A stretch of DNA of 26,360 bases from a virus. The first letter of the stretch is position 1, and every line of letters begins with the position of its first letter. The stretch is from positions 1 through 26,360 of the IMG/VR virus record IMGVR_UViG_3300046000_007893; one strand, 5' to 3'. Below, one piece after another: positions 1 through 7,958 of the stretch. A model generated the notes under the pieces. It saw only the letters and a program-made list of their open reading frames with translations, had not been told where the DNA came from and made no database searches. The position numbers and the translations under genes were made by a program.

Positions 1-44
1 GAGGTCTACACTAGTCCCAGAACTTGAGAAAGGAGAACTGTCCC

Positions 45-389
45 GTGCCTAAAGTGTATGTCGTTTCCGAGACCTTGCAGCACAATATCGCAAGTGCTTT
101 GGATTACGGCCAAATCGAGACCATTCTGCCGCCCAATGCGCAGATTGCGTTTTCCGTCGTACCAACGGTATGGCGAATCCAGCGTAAGCTGGACAAATTC
201 ACCGATGACGACTATTTGTTGTTGATCGGGGATCCATCCGCAATAGGTATCTGTTGCGCGGTGGCGGCGTTCAAAAACAATGGACGCTTCAAGTGCCTGA
301 AGTGGGATAAGCGGGAACGCCGCTATATTCCCCTTGAGGTTGATCTTTTCAAGAAAGGAGAATCCAATGAGCCTAACGAGTTTATTTGA
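45..389 (+). CDS. Conserved hypothetical phage protein, 114 aa
   Basis: Function unknown. The start is taken as GTG at 45 because AAAGGAG lies at 29-35 with a 9-base spacer; an in-frame TTG at 24 would place that ribosome binding site inside the gene. The protein begins VPKVYVVSE and has a central hydrophobic segment, DDYLLLIGDPSAIGICCAVA, followed by a basic stretch, FKCLKWDKRERRY, and a charged tail. There is no signal peptide and no catalytic motif I can name. From memory, proteins with a similar LLIGDP core and a KCLKWD stretch occur at the head of replication modules in many environmental phages; I cannot confirm that here. It ends inside the next gene (shared bases 367-389) and is probably cotranscribed with the replication genes behind it. 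Confidence 0.8.
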   Translation: MPKVYVVSETLQHNIASALDYGQIETILPPNAQIAFSVVPTVWRIQRKLDKFTDDDYLLLIGDPSAIGICCAVAAFKNNGRFKCLKWDKRERRYIPLEVDLFKKGESNEPNEFI

Positions 390-918
390 GAACGAAGCCG
401 ATGCGCTGCGCGTCAATGACGATCAGATCACCGGAATAGCTGCCCTTGCCCGTCGCGCCAAGTCACTGGAAAAGCAGATTGACGACGCGGAAGACATCCT
501 CAAAGGGCACAAAGAGCAATACCGCAAGCTGACCGAGGAGACGATCCCGGAAGCGCTGGCCGAGCTCGGAATGTCGTCCTTCCGTATGGAAGACGGCAGC
601 TCGATCGAGGTGAAGCCCTTCTACAGCGCCTCGATCACTGAAGCCCGACGCGCTGAGGCCTTCCAATGGCTCAGGGACCACGGCTTTGACGACATCATCA
701 AGAACACCGTCAGCGTGCGCTTCGGGCGCGGCGAGGACGAGCTGTGCAACCGTCTCCTCGGGATGCTTGGTCAGCAGGGTTTCCCTGTCGAGCAGTCCGA
801 GAAAGTAGAACCTTCGACCCTCAAGGCCTGGGTCAAGGAGCGGGTGACACGCGGCGAGCAGTTCCCAATGGAACTCTTCGGCGCGTACATCGGTAAAAAG
901 GCCTCGATCAAATCATAA
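367..918 (+). CDS. Conserved hypothetical phage protein with N-terminal coiled coil, 183 aa
   Basis: Function unknown. The start is ATG 367, preceded by AAAGGAG at 354-360; it overlaps the previous gene by 23 bases, so translation is likely coupled. Residues about 25-60 are a charged heptad-like helix (RRAKSLEKQIDDAEDILKGH) predicted to form a coiled coil. A compact domain follows with a SSFRMEDGSSIEVKPFY strand pair and the segment FQWLRDHGFDDIIKN. Position between an unknown gene and the ssDNA-binding candidate suggests a replication or recombination accessory role, but this is inference from neighbours only. The family is recognisable as one recurring in phage replication modules without an assigned activity. 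Confidence 0.85.
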   Translation: MSLTSLFENEADALRVNDDQITGIAALARRAKSLEKQIDDAEDILKGHKEQYRKLTEETIPEALAELGMSSFRMEDGSSIEVKPFYSASITEARRAEAFQWLRDHGFDDIIKNTVSVRFGRGEDELCNRLLGMLGQQGFPVEQSEKVEPSTLKAWVKERVTRGEQFPMELFGAYIGKKASIKS

Positions 919-931
919 AGGACCACGAACC

Positions 932-1705
932 ATGGCTAAAACAGCACTTGCAGAAAAATCCCAAGCCTCGACCGCCTTGGCAATTGCCTCGGCTTTTGAG
1001 GAGGATGCCGGTAGCAGCTTTGCGGGAATGAATCAGGACGATTTCGCCCTGCCGTTCCTGCGCTTGCTCACCAATACTTCGCCCGAAGTCGGTGAGCTCG
1101 ACGGAGCGCTGCCCGGCATGATCCTGAACTCCGTTACGAACCAACTCTATGACGGCAAGAAGGGCATCACGGTTGTTCCGTGCGCCTACGTGCGTCAGTA
1201 CATTGAGTGGGCTCCGCGGGGCAGTGGATCTGGCGCGCCCATTCACATCTACCCGGCAACCAGTGACATCCTGTCCAAGACTCATCGGGAACCCGGTGAC
1301 AACAAGGATTACTTGGACAACGGTAACTACATCGAAAACACGGCCAACCACTACATCATGGTCATCGGCGAAGACGGCACCCCCGCGCCGGCCCTTGTCG
1401 TGATGAAGTCCACACAGCTCAAGAAGAGCCGCAAGTGGAACAGCATGATGCAAGCGGTTAAGCTCCAGGGTAAGAACGGCCTGTTCACGCCCCCGATGTA
1501 CAGTCAGATGTATCGGCTTTCCACGCAGCCTGAGTCAAACGACAAGGGCAAGTGGTTCGGCTGGGAAGTCGAGCGTATCGGTACTGTCGAAGACGAGAGC
1601 ATTTACGCTATTTGTAAGAGCTTTGCGGCATCGGTGTCATCCGGTGCGGTGAAGACCAAGCACGATAGCGACGGTGAAGGAGCCTCTGGCGCCACACCGT
1701 TCTGA
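932..1705 (+). CDS. Candidate phage single-stranded DNA-binding protein, 257 aa
   Basis: Probably coats single-stranded DNA during phage replication. Visible support: it lies directly before primase, helicase and polymerase genes; the last about 15 residues are acidic and small (HDSDGEGASGATPF) and end in Pro-Phe, the signature of the SSB C-terminal tip that docks partner proteins; and the body is beta-rich with aromatic residues. The body includes GITVVPCAYVRQYIEWAPRG near residues 78-97 and a basic KKSRKWNSMM near 170-180. AAAGG at 917-921 and ATG 932 define the start, 13 bases after the upstream stop. No OB-fold signature can be proven by eye, so the role is inferred from tail plus context. 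Alternative: a DNA-binding replication accessory of another fold. Confidence 0.6.
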   Translation: MAKTALAEKSQASTALAIASAFEEDAGSSFAGMNQDDFALPFLRLLTNTSPEVGELDGALPGMILNSVTNQLYDGKKGITVVPCAYVRQYIEWAPRGSGSGAPIHIYPATSDILSKTHREPGDNKDYLDNGNYIENTANHYIMVIGEDGTPAPALVVMKSTQLKKSRKWNSMMQAVKLQGKNGLFTPPMYSQMYRLSTQPESNDKGKWFGWEVERIGTVEDESIYAICKSFAASVSSGAVKTKHDSDGEGASGATPF

Positions 1706-1713
1706 TGTTTCCC

Positions 1714-1762
1714 GGGGCCGAAAGCAATATTTTCCCCCACTTACATGTTGCAAGTAGGCCCC
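1714..1762 (+). other. Interrupted inverted repeat in the leader of the primase gene
   Basis: The 76-base gap between the SSB candidate and the primase holds GGGGCC at 1714-1719 and its complement GGCCCC at 1757-1762. Between them lie ACTT (1739-1742) and AAGT (1752-1755). The RNA could fold into a long stem-loop just before the primase ribosome binding site. There is no T-tract, so it is not a standard terminator. It could tune translation or RNA stability, but chance pairing is possible. Confidence 0.3.
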
Positions 1763-1781
1763 ATCTTTCGAGAAAGCAGAA

Positions 1782-3314
1782 ATGACCGATATTTCACGTT
1801 TCAAGGCAATCTTTTCGGGCTTGGATATTGCCTATGGGACGTACAAGATCGAAGGCGACAAAGGTAATGGCAAGCAAGCCGGTAAAGCCGTTGTCGTCCG
1901 CAAGCCGCCGACTGATGATCTTTGGCAGAAGCACATCGAGGGCGTTGAGCCGTCGCTGGGCATCATCCCCATTCGTGCCGATAACTCCTGCATCTGGGGA
2001 TGTATTGATATTGATCAGTATCCTCTCGATCACGCGGGGTTGATCAAAAAGATTCGTAGCCTCGAGCTGCCCCTTGTCGTGTGCCGCAGCAAGTCAGGCG
2101 GCGCACACGTATTCCTGTTCGTCAAAGAACCGATCCCCGCTGCCGAGATGCAGCGGTATCTGAAAGCCTCCGCGGCGCTTCTTGGTGAAGCCGGTCGCGA
2201 GATCTTCCCGAAGCAAGCCGAGATCCTCGTCGAGCGAGGCGATACCGGCAACTTCCTGAACTTGCCGTACTTCGGCGGCGACGACACGATGCGGTATGCC
2301 TTCAAAGATGATGGCAAAGCCGCGACGATGGAAGAGTTCTACGCCCTGTACGACCAGTTCGTGCAGGACAAGGCGCTCAAGTTCCCCGAAGAGCCAAAGG
2401 CCCCCGACGCCCCCGTTAAGGATGGTCCTCCATGCCTACAGGCTATCTGCGCACAAGGCGTGCCCGAAGGCACACGGAACAATGCGCTGTTCAACATCGG
2501 CCTCTACCTGAAGCGCGCGCACCCGGCGACGTGGGACAACCTGATCGTCGAGTACAACTACAAGTACGTGAGCCCTCCGCTTCCGAACAACGAAGTGCAG
2601 ATGTTGATCAAGCAGATCAACAAGAAGGAGTATCGGTACAAGTGCAAGGACGCGCCGCTCAATAGCTTCTGCAATAGCGGCCTGTGCAGGACTCGCAAGT
2701 TTGGGATCGGGGCCCACGGGCCAGACTCCCCGCAGCTCTCTGCGCTCTCGAAGTACGCGAGCGAACCGCCACTTTGGTTTCTCGACGTCAACGGCAAGCG
2801 CATCGAGCTTGACACTGAGAGCCTGTTCAACCAGATGGCCTTCCAGAAGTCTTGCGTCGAGAAGCTCAACCTGTTGCCCCCGGCGGTGAAGAAGCCCGAC
2901 TGGGAACAGCTCCTGAACGCACTGCTCACCGAGATGGTTGAGACGGAGCAGATCACGGTCGCGAGTGAAGACACCACCGTCACGGGCCGCTTCAACGACC
3001 TCCTCGAGGAGTTCTGCACACACTTGCAGCAGGCCCTCGATCGGGACGAGATTCTGCTCGGCCGGCCGTGGACCAACGACGAGGAAGGCCGCACATATTT
3101 CCGCATGAAGGACCTCGAGGCACACCTCACGCGCAACAACTTCAAGGGCATGACTCTGCCAAAAATGGCACAGCGCATGCGCGACATCGGCGGCGAGCCG
3201 ATTAGCCTCTTCCTCAAGAACCGCGCAACACGGTGTTGGCGCATCCCACGCTTCGAGCGACAGGATTCGCCGTTCGAGACCCCGGAACAGAAGAAAGGCA
3301 GGAGTCCATTCTAA
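1782..3314 (+). CDS. Archaeo-eukaryotic-type (AEP, TOTE-like) DNA primase, 510 aa
   Basis: Makes primers for phage DNA synthesis. The N-terminal domain shows the AEP catalytic signatures: a CIDIDQY acidic pair (Asp76, Asp78) and SKSGGAHVFLF (His109), then EILVERGDTGNFLNLPYF around residues 147-164. This arrangement matches the AEP subfamily also found in TOTE conflict systems. A second domain, residues about 217-310, has EGTRNNALFNIGLYLKR, typical of primase C-terminal (PriCT-type) helical domains, and cysteines at 218, 288, 297 and 302 that could bind zinc or an Fe-S cluster. The remaining about 200 residues are probably a helical helicase- or DNA-interaction region. ATG 1782 follows a weak GAGAAAG. 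The stop overlaps the next start (TAATG), so the replication genes form one operon. Confidence 0.85.
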   Translation: MTDISRFKAIFSGLDIAYGTYKIEGDKGNGKQAGKAVVVRKPPTDDLWQKHIEGVEPSLGIIPIRADNSCIWGCIDIDQYPLDHAGLIKKIRSLELPLVVCRSKSGGAHVFLFVKEPIPAAEMQRYLKASAALLGEAGREIFPKQAEILVERGDTGNFLNLPYFGGDDTMRYAFKDDGKAATMEEFYALYDQFVQDKALKFPEEPKAPDAPVKDGPPCLQAICAQGVPEGTRNNALFNIGLYLKRAHPATWDNLIVEYNYKYVSPPLPNNEVQMLIKQINKKEYRYKCKDAPLNSFCNSGLCRTRKFGIGAHGPDSPQLSALSKYASEPPLWFLDVNGKRIELDTESLFNQMAFQKSCVEKLNLLPPAVKKPDWEQLLNALLTEMVETEQITVASEDTTVTGRFNDLLEEFCTHLQQALDRDEILLGRPWTNDEEGRTYFRMKDLEAHLTRNNFKGMTLPKMAQRMRDIGGEPISLFLKNRATRCWRIPRFERQDSPFETPEQKKGRSPF

Positions 3315-3490
3315 TGAACCATCACCAACGTATGGTGTTCGTGGTCTATTGGATCAAGCCCGATCGCCCGGTCTCAATCGTCGGCGTGTTTGATGACTAC
3401 CGCGACGCGCAGGAGAAGCAAGCCGAACAGCCTGAGCAGTTCGCGATCCACATCGCCCCCTACTACCCAGCCCCGCCCCTCGAACCATGA
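3314..3490 (+). CDS. Small hypothetical protein, 58 aa
   Basis: Function unknown. It starts at ATG 3314, sharing one base with the primase stop, and ends 3488-3490 overlapping the helicase start at 3487 as ATGA. The purine-rich AAAGGCAGGAG before the start (about 3294-3304) serves as ribosome binding site. The protein is a single small domain, MVFVVYWIKPDRPVSIVGVF, then an acidic/Gln-rich helix, RDAQEKQAEQPEQF, and a Pro-rich end. Overlaps on both sides argue that it is a real, coupled gene and perhaps a subunit or modulator of the replication proteins. No motif was recognised. Confidence 0.75.
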   Translation: MNHHQRMVFVVYWIKPDRPVSIVGVFDDYRDAQEKQAEQPEQFAIHIAPYYPAPPLEP

Positions 3491-4986
3491 GCGTCGAAAA
3501 GGTATTCGGCCCTCCGGGCGCAGGCAAGACGACCTATCTGCTCTCGGTGGTACAAAACGAACTCGCGGCGGACGTCCATCCGACGCAGATCGGCTACTTT
3601 GCGTTCACCCGCAAGGCGGCAACCGAAGCCCGTGACCGCGCGATTCAGAAGTTCCCGGCTCTGAACCCCGACCTAGACTTCCCGTGGTTCCGTACCCTGC
3701 ACTCGCTCGCCTACCGATGTCTCGGCATCACCAGCAAGGACATGATGGGCCCCGAGCACTACGCAGAGTTCGCTAAAGAGGCGGGGATTGAGCTGGGCGT
3801 TGAGCAGGGTGAAGAGGAGTTTGCCGTCAAGGCGGATCACCCCATCCTGAACGAGGTCAACATCGCGCGGATCAAGGGCAAGGATCTTCGCCAACATTAC
3901 AACGAGAGCCGGATGACGATCGAGTGGCATCACTTCGAATATGTTGATCGGGCCTACAGACATTACAAAGCCTCACGCGGGCTCCTGGACTTCACGGACT
4001 TGTTAGAGAAAGTTCTAGACGAACCTGACAGACTTCCGTCATTAAAAACATTAATTATTGACGAAGCTCAGGATTTATCGCAATTACAGTGGCGTCTCGT
4101 TAAAGAACTTATCGAACGCGCCGAGCGCACCTACATCGCCGGCGACGACGATCAAGCAGTCTACACATGGGCCGGTGCGGACGTTGACTCCTTTCTCACT
4201 CTTGGCGGGGAGATCCGCGTCCTCGAGCAATCCTACCGCGTCCCCTCCAAGATCCACGCGCTCGCCGATCAAGTCGTCAATCGCATCCGCAAGCGTCAGC
4301 CCAAGGTCTGGAAGCCTCGCACCGAAGGCGGCGCGATCGTCTACTACAACGACTTCCATCACGTAGACATCACCCAAGGCGAGTGGCTAGTGCTCGCCGC
4401 AGCGAACTACATGCTCACCGAGATGCACGAGTGGATCAAATCCCAAGGGCTGCTCTTCGAGCGTCACGGACAACGGAGCATCCCCGAGTCCGTCCTCCAT
4501 GCCGTCACCGGCTGGGAGCGCCTGCGCAAGGGCGGTGAAATCCCCTTTGAGACAGTCAAAACCATCTACAAGTTCCTCGATCCCAGCGCCGTCAAGCGTG
4601 GCCACAAGGGGCTGAAGACGGCGAGCGTAGAAGCTATGTATACCCATGCCTCGCTGACCAAGGACCACGGCCTACAGACCGATGCCATCTGGCACGAGGC
4701 GCTGACCAAGATCGCCGAAGACAAGCGCAACTACCTCATCGCGCTCCTGCGCCGTGGCGTGAAGGTCACCGGCAAGGTGCCGATCAAACTGTCCACGATT
4801 CACGGCGCTAAGGGCGGCGAGGCGGACAACGTCCTCCTCATCGGCGACCTTTCGACCAAGTTCGCGCAGGAGTACGACAAGAACTCCGATGACATCAACC
4901 GGCTGCTCTACGTCGGCATTACCCGCGCCAAGCAGTCTTTGCATTTTGTTTTACCCAAGAATTCTTACAAGGGGTTTCGACTTTGA
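3487..4986 (+). CDS. UvrD/Rep-like superfamily 1 DNA helicase, 499 aa
   Basis: ATP-driven 3'-5' DNA unwinding enzyme, probably the phage replicative or recombination helicase. All SF1A motifs are visible: Walker A GPPGAGKTT (residues 8-16); motif Ia YFAFTRKAATEA; motif II LIIDEAQD with Asp192 and Glu193; motif III IAGDDDQAVYTWAGAD; motif IV LEQSYRVPSKI; motif V STIHGAKGGEADNV; and motif VI LLYVGITRAKQSL near the C-terminus. At 499 residues it is shorter than cellular UvrD/Rep (about 670-720), with reduced 1B/2B insertions and no C-terminal extension. The start overlaps the preceding stop (ATGA) and the end overlaps the polymerase start. An AT-rich patch at 4000-4110 spans motif II and uses TTA leucine codons unlike the rest. 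Confidence 0.95.
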   Translation: MSVEKVFGPPGAGKTTYLLSVVQNELAADVHPTQIGYFAFTRKAATEARDRAIQKFPALNPDLDFPWFRTLHSLAYRCLGITSKDMMGPEHYAEFAKEAGIELGVEQGEEEFAVKADHPILNEVNIARIKGKDLRQHYNESRMTIEWHHFEYVDRAYRHYKASRGLLDFTDLLEKVLDEPDRLPSLKTLIIDEAQDLSQLQWRLVKELIERAERTYIAGDDDQAVYTWAGADVDSFLTLGGEIRVLEQSYRVPSKIHALADQVVNRIRKRQPKVWKPRTEGGAIVYYNDFHHVDITQGEWLVLAAANYMLTEMHEWIKSQGLLFERHGQRSIPESVLHAVTGWERLRKGGEIPFETVKTIYKFLDPSAVKRGHKGLKTASVEAMYTHASLTKDHGLQTDAIWHEALTKIAEDKRNYLIALLRRGVKVTGKVPIKLSTIHGAKGGEADNVLLIGDLSTKFAQEYDKNSDDINRLLYVGITRAKQSLHFVLPKNSYKGFRL

Positions 4987-6851
4987 GCACCATGCCTATG
5001 TTTCAGCGGCCCTCGGAGTGGGTGCCGCCCGCCAACTTTCCCGATCTTTCCGCCGCAACGGAGATTGCGATCGACCTTGAAACGTGTGACCCCCACATGG
5101 AGTCGATGGGGCCAGGATGGCCCCGGAAGGACGGATTCATCGTCGGGTACGCCGTCGCGGTAGACGGATGGAAGGGCTACTTCCCGATCGCCCACCAGGG
5201 CGGCGGCAACCTCGATGAGCGCATCGTTAATCGATGGATGAAGAAAGTCCTCGAGTTGCCGTGCGACAAGATCATGCACAACGCCGCGTACGATCTTGGC
5301 TGGCTGCGAGCTTCGGGCTTCATGGTCAACGGCACAGTCTACGACACCATGCTCGCGGCGCCTCTCATCGACGAGAACCGCTTCAGCTACGCCCTCAACA
5401 GCCTCGGCTTCGATTACCTCAAAGAGGTCAAGTCAGAGCAGGGGCTGAAGGACGCCGCCTCCGACTTCGGCGTGCACGCCAAGAAAGAGCTTTGGAAGCT
5501 TCCCGCGATGTATGTCGGCGAGTACGCTGAACAGGACGCGGCGCTCACGCTCAAGCTTTGGCATCACCTCAAGACGCTTATCAAGAAAGAAGAAGTCGAG
5601 TCGATCTTCACGCTCGAGACCGAGCTGCTGCCGGTGCTGATCAACCTCACGTTCCAAGGCATCCGCTTCAACCGCGACAAGTGCGAGCAACTCATCGCCG
5701 ACTTCAAGCGCAAGGAAGCCGAGCACATTAAGCAGATCAAAGCCCTCTCCGGCGAGAAGGTCGACATCTGGGCCGCGGCGAGCATCGCCAAGGCCTTCGA
5801 CAAACTCGGGATTCTTTACCCCAAGACGACGACTGGCTTGCCAAGCTTCACCAAGACGTTCCTCGATGGCCATCCGCACGAGATCGCCAAGCTCATCATC
5901 GAAGCACGTGAGTTCAACAAGACCCACGGCACATTCCTCGAGCCTTACATGAACCACAGCGCCGCCGATGGGCGCATCCACCCGCACATCAACCAGATGC
6001 GATCCGAAGACGGTGGTACCGTTACCGGGCGTCTCTCGATGAACAACCCTAACCTACAACAGGTACCCGCGCGTCATGAAATTATCGGCCCGATGGTTCG
6101 CTCGCTTTTCTTCCCCGAAGAAGGACAACTTTGGGCAGCAAACGACTTCAGCTCACAGGAGCCTCGGCTTCTCGTCCACTACGCTACCCTCCTCGATCTA
6201 CCAGGAGCGGAGCGCATGGCGGAAGCATATCGCAGCAGCCCAGACACCGACTTCCACCAAATGGTGGCAGATATGGCGGGGATCCAGCGCAAAGCCGCAA
6301 AGACCATCGGACTCGGATTGATGTACGGGATGGGCAAGCAGAAGCTTGCCAACTCGCTCGATCTGCCGCTCGATGAAGCCGCGGAGCTCATCCAAAGCTT
6401 CCACATGAACGTCCCGTTCCTCAAGGGCACGGTCAACGCCGTGATGAAGCGCATCGAACACCCCGCCTCGGGCGGCTCGATCCGTACGCTGCTGGGCCGC
6501 AAATGCCGCTTCCCGCTCTGGGAACCCGTGGAGTACGGCATCAACAAGGCGCTGCCGCGCGAACAAGCCGTCATTGAATACGGACCACGGATCAAGCGTG
6601 CGATGACGTACAAAGGTCTTAATCGCCTCATTCAAGGCTCGGCCGCGGATCAGACCAAGGCCGCGATGGTCGCGCTCAACAAGGCCGGCTTCCGCCTTCT
6701 CTTGCAAGTGCACGATGAAATCGCCGTGAGCGTCGAGAACAAAGAACAGGCGCAGGAAGCCGCACGGATCATGGCCGAAGCCGTCTCCCTCGAAGTCCCC
6801 TCCCGTGTTGACGTCGAGGTTGGTCCTTCATGGGGAGAGGCGGCGAAGTAA
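4983..6851 (+). CDS. polA: Family A DNA polymerase with 3'-5' exonuclease, 622 aa
   Basis: Replicates the phage genome. The exonuclease domain has ExoI DLE (Asp31, Glu33), ExoII HNAAYD (Asp104) and ExoIII YAEQD (Tyr181, Asp185), so proofreading should be active. The polymerase domain has GTVTGRLSMNNPNLQQVP, motif A NDFSSQEPR (Asp388), motif B RKAAKTIGLGLMYG (Arg436, Lys440, Leu444, Tyr448) and motif C QVHDE (Asp578). There is no 5'-3' exonuclease domain, as in most phage enzymes. Leu444 aligns with E. coli Pol I Phe762. TTG 4983 is preferred because AAGGGG at 4969-4974 has an 8-base spacer and the start overlaps the helicase stop; ATG 4992 is the alternative. Confidence 0.96.
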   Translation: MSTMPMFQRPSEWVPPANFPDLSAATEIAIDLETCDPHMESMGPGWPRKDGFIVGYAVAVDGWKGYFPIAHQGGGNLDERIVNRWMKKVLELPCDKIMHNAAYDLGWLRASGFMVNGTVYDTMLAAPLIDENRFSYALNSLGFDYLKEVKSEQGLKDAASDFGVHAKKELWKLPAMYVGEYAEQDAALTLKLWHHLKTLIKKEEVESIFTLETELLPVLINLTFQGIRFNRDKCEQLIADFKRKEAEHIKQIKALSGEKVDIWAAASIAKAFDKLGILYPKTTTGLPSFTKTFLDGHPHEIAKLIIEAREFNKTHGTFLEPYMNHSAADGRIHPHINQMRSEDGGTVTGRLSMNNPNLQQVPARHEIIGPMVRSLFFPEEGQLWAANDFSSQEPRLLVHYATLLDLPGAERMAEAYRSSPDTDFHQMVADMAGIQRKAAKTIGLGLMYGMGKQKLANSLDLPLDEAAELIQSFHMNVPFLKGTVNAVMKRIEHPASGGSIRTLLGRKCRFPLWEPVEYGINKALPREQAVIEYGPRIKRAMTYKGLNRLIQGSAADQTKAAMVALNKAGFRLLLQVHDEIAVSVENKEQAQEAARIMAEAVSLEVPSRVDVEVGPSWGEAAK

Positions 6852-6903
6852 TTGCGTTTTGGGTATCTAGCGCGTAAAGTCAAGACGGAAGAAAGGAGAA
6901 CCC

Positions 6904-7377
6904 ATGGCTAAAGCAAAGACATCTGCAGAGAAGAAGCCGCTGCCCAAGGGGCTTAAGTGGAAGAACTTAAATTACGACGATTTTAATTTTACGTTTCCGA
7001 GGATTGGCGTGAGGCGGTTAACGGAACGCGTTAAGGCCGGTGACAAGTCCGCCGAACCCAAGCTTGCGGAACTAAAAGAGTACGTTTGGCGCAATCGACG
7101 GAAGCGCAAGTACCGCTATCCAGGTCGCTACTCACCCGAGAAGCGTCGGGGATCGAAGTTCAAGACGATCATCATCCCTCTTGAGACCTACCACAAGATC
7201 AAAGAGATCCAGAAGTTCTACAAGGCGGGGATGGGATCGATCATCGCCCCGTTGATCGACGAGCTCTTTGACAAGACGTACAAGGAAGCGGAGCTCCTCG
7301 CCCGCATCGAGGCCAACAGGAAGAAAGAAAGTGAAACATCGGACACAACTAAGCCTAGACGTCGAACTCACTTTTGA
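6904..7377 (+). CDS. Basic protein with ribbon-helix-helix-like segment, 157 aa
   Basis: Possibly a DNA-binding regulator. AAAGGAG at 6893-6899 precedes ATG 6904. The N-terminal half is strongly basic (VWRNRRKRKYRYPGRY near residues 61-76). Residues 85-126 read as strand-helix-turn-helix, FKTIIIPLETYHKIKEIQ then GMGSIIAPLIDELFDKTY, the pattern of ribbon-helix-helix repressors. The C-terminus is again basic (RRRTHF). The early part, 6964-6998, is locally AT-rich. This is the first gene after the polymerase, a common place for a regulator. The fold assignment is from pattern only; a nucleoid- or host-binding protein is another possibility. Its last 47 bases overlap the next gene. Confidence 0.7.
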   Translation: MAKAKTSAEKKPLPKGLKWKNLNYDDFNFTFPRIGVRRLTERVKAGDKSAEPKLAELKEYVWRNRRKRKYRYPGRYSPEKRRGSKFKTIIIPLETYHKIKEIQKFYKAGMGSIIAPLIDELFDKTYKEAELLARIEANRKKESETSDTTKPRRRTHF

Positions 7378-7579
7378 GGTACTTGCGCCCATGGACGTCA
7401 ACGGCGTTACGCTGCCCCCGATGGTCGATATCCAAGCCGCTTATGTATCGCTCGAGAAGCCAGACGGCAAAGTCTCTCGCGTAAACATACTCAAGGTACT
7501 GAGTGAATCTCAGCGAATCTTGCTCGAGGATCAGATCATCGATGAATTTACTGTAGAAGACGACGGAGACTTCGAATGA
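7331..7579 (+). CDS. Hypothetical protein, 82 aa
   Basis: Function unknown. The chosen start is GTG 7331 because AGGAAG lies at 7318-7323 with 7 bases between; ATG 7391 would give a 62-residue form with no visible ribosome binding site. The gene overlaps the preceding one by 47 bases in another frame. The product appears to be a small beta-rich domain: LDVELTFEVLAPMDVNG, then VDIQAAYVSLEKPDGKVSRV, with an acidic C-terminus DEFTVEDDGDFE. It ends overlapping the next start as ATGA (7576). No family recognised. Confidence 0.65.
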   Translation: MKHRTQLSLDVELTFEVLAPMDVNGVTLPPMVDIQAAYVSLEKPDGKVSRVNILKVLSESQRILLEDQIIDEFTVEDDGDFE

Positions 7580-7776
7580 GCCAGGTATTCCCCGATCGGG
7601 TAGTGAACGACGAAGGCGATGCTCGGATCCGAGGGGGTCTCACGCTACGCGACTACTTCGCGGCACAGGCGCTCTTAGGGCTGTTGGCCTCTTCTCGCGG
7701 GATGTACTCCGCGAAAGTGCTTGCCGATGAAGCCTACGAGATGGCCGATACAATGCTCGAGGCCCGCGGGTCATGA
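7576..7776 (+). CDS. Small conserved phage protein, 66 aa
   Basis: Function unknown. ATG 7576 overlaps the upstream stop (ATGA), and the stop overlaps the next start (7773). A GGAG at about 7564-7567 can act as ribosome binding site. The core GGLTLRDYFAAQALLGLLAS followed by a helix, LADEAYEMADTMLEA, is a pattern I recognise from many small phage and prophage proteins with a LRDYFAAQAL motif, none with a proven role. It is predicted all-helical and soluble. Confidence 0.8.
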   Translation: MSQVFPDRVVNDEGDARIRGGLTLRDYFAAQALLGLLASSRGMYSAKVLADEAYEMADTMLEARGS

Positions 7777-7958
7777 CCGTTCCCAAGATCCGCCGCTGCG
7801 CCGAATGCAAACAAGTCTTTGCCACGCCCGAAAGTTTTCGCAGCCACAAGCGCGTTGACGGGGCTTGCCGCTCAGTCGAGGCGCTTCATGCGGTAGGCTT
7901 TCGACAGATGCCGCAAGGGTGGAAAATAGCGCCGCCCGACCGGAAGTCCAAAAGATGA
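7773..7958 (+). CDS. Small zinc-finger-like protein (FDXHR-type), 61 aa
   Basis: Probable zinc-binding mini-protein. The sequence RRCAECKQVF then FRSHKRVDGAC gives a C-x2-C pair and a following His and Cys, the layout of the FDXHR family of putative phage zinc-binding proteins, which resemble a single C2H2/C2HC finger. The tail GFRQMPQGWKI is also typical of that family. Such proteins may bind nucleic acid or a host protein; no activity is established. ATG 7773 and the stop at 7958 overlap both neighbours as ATGA, so it is translationally coupled. Confidence 0.75.
   Translation: MTVPKIRRCAECKQVFATPESFRSHKRVDGACRSVEALHAVGFRQMPQGWKIAPPDRKSKR

Noticed and set aside
1-27. Possible last codons of an upstream gene ending at TGA 25-27
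   Set aside because: Only eight codons are visible (EVYTSPRT), so no product or reading frame can be supported.
2436-3125. Minus-strand open frame of 229 codons opposite the primase gene
   Set aside because: The primase on the other strand has clear catalytic motifs. The minus frame shows mirror-image Leu/Val/Arg bias and no ribosome binding site or family pattern.
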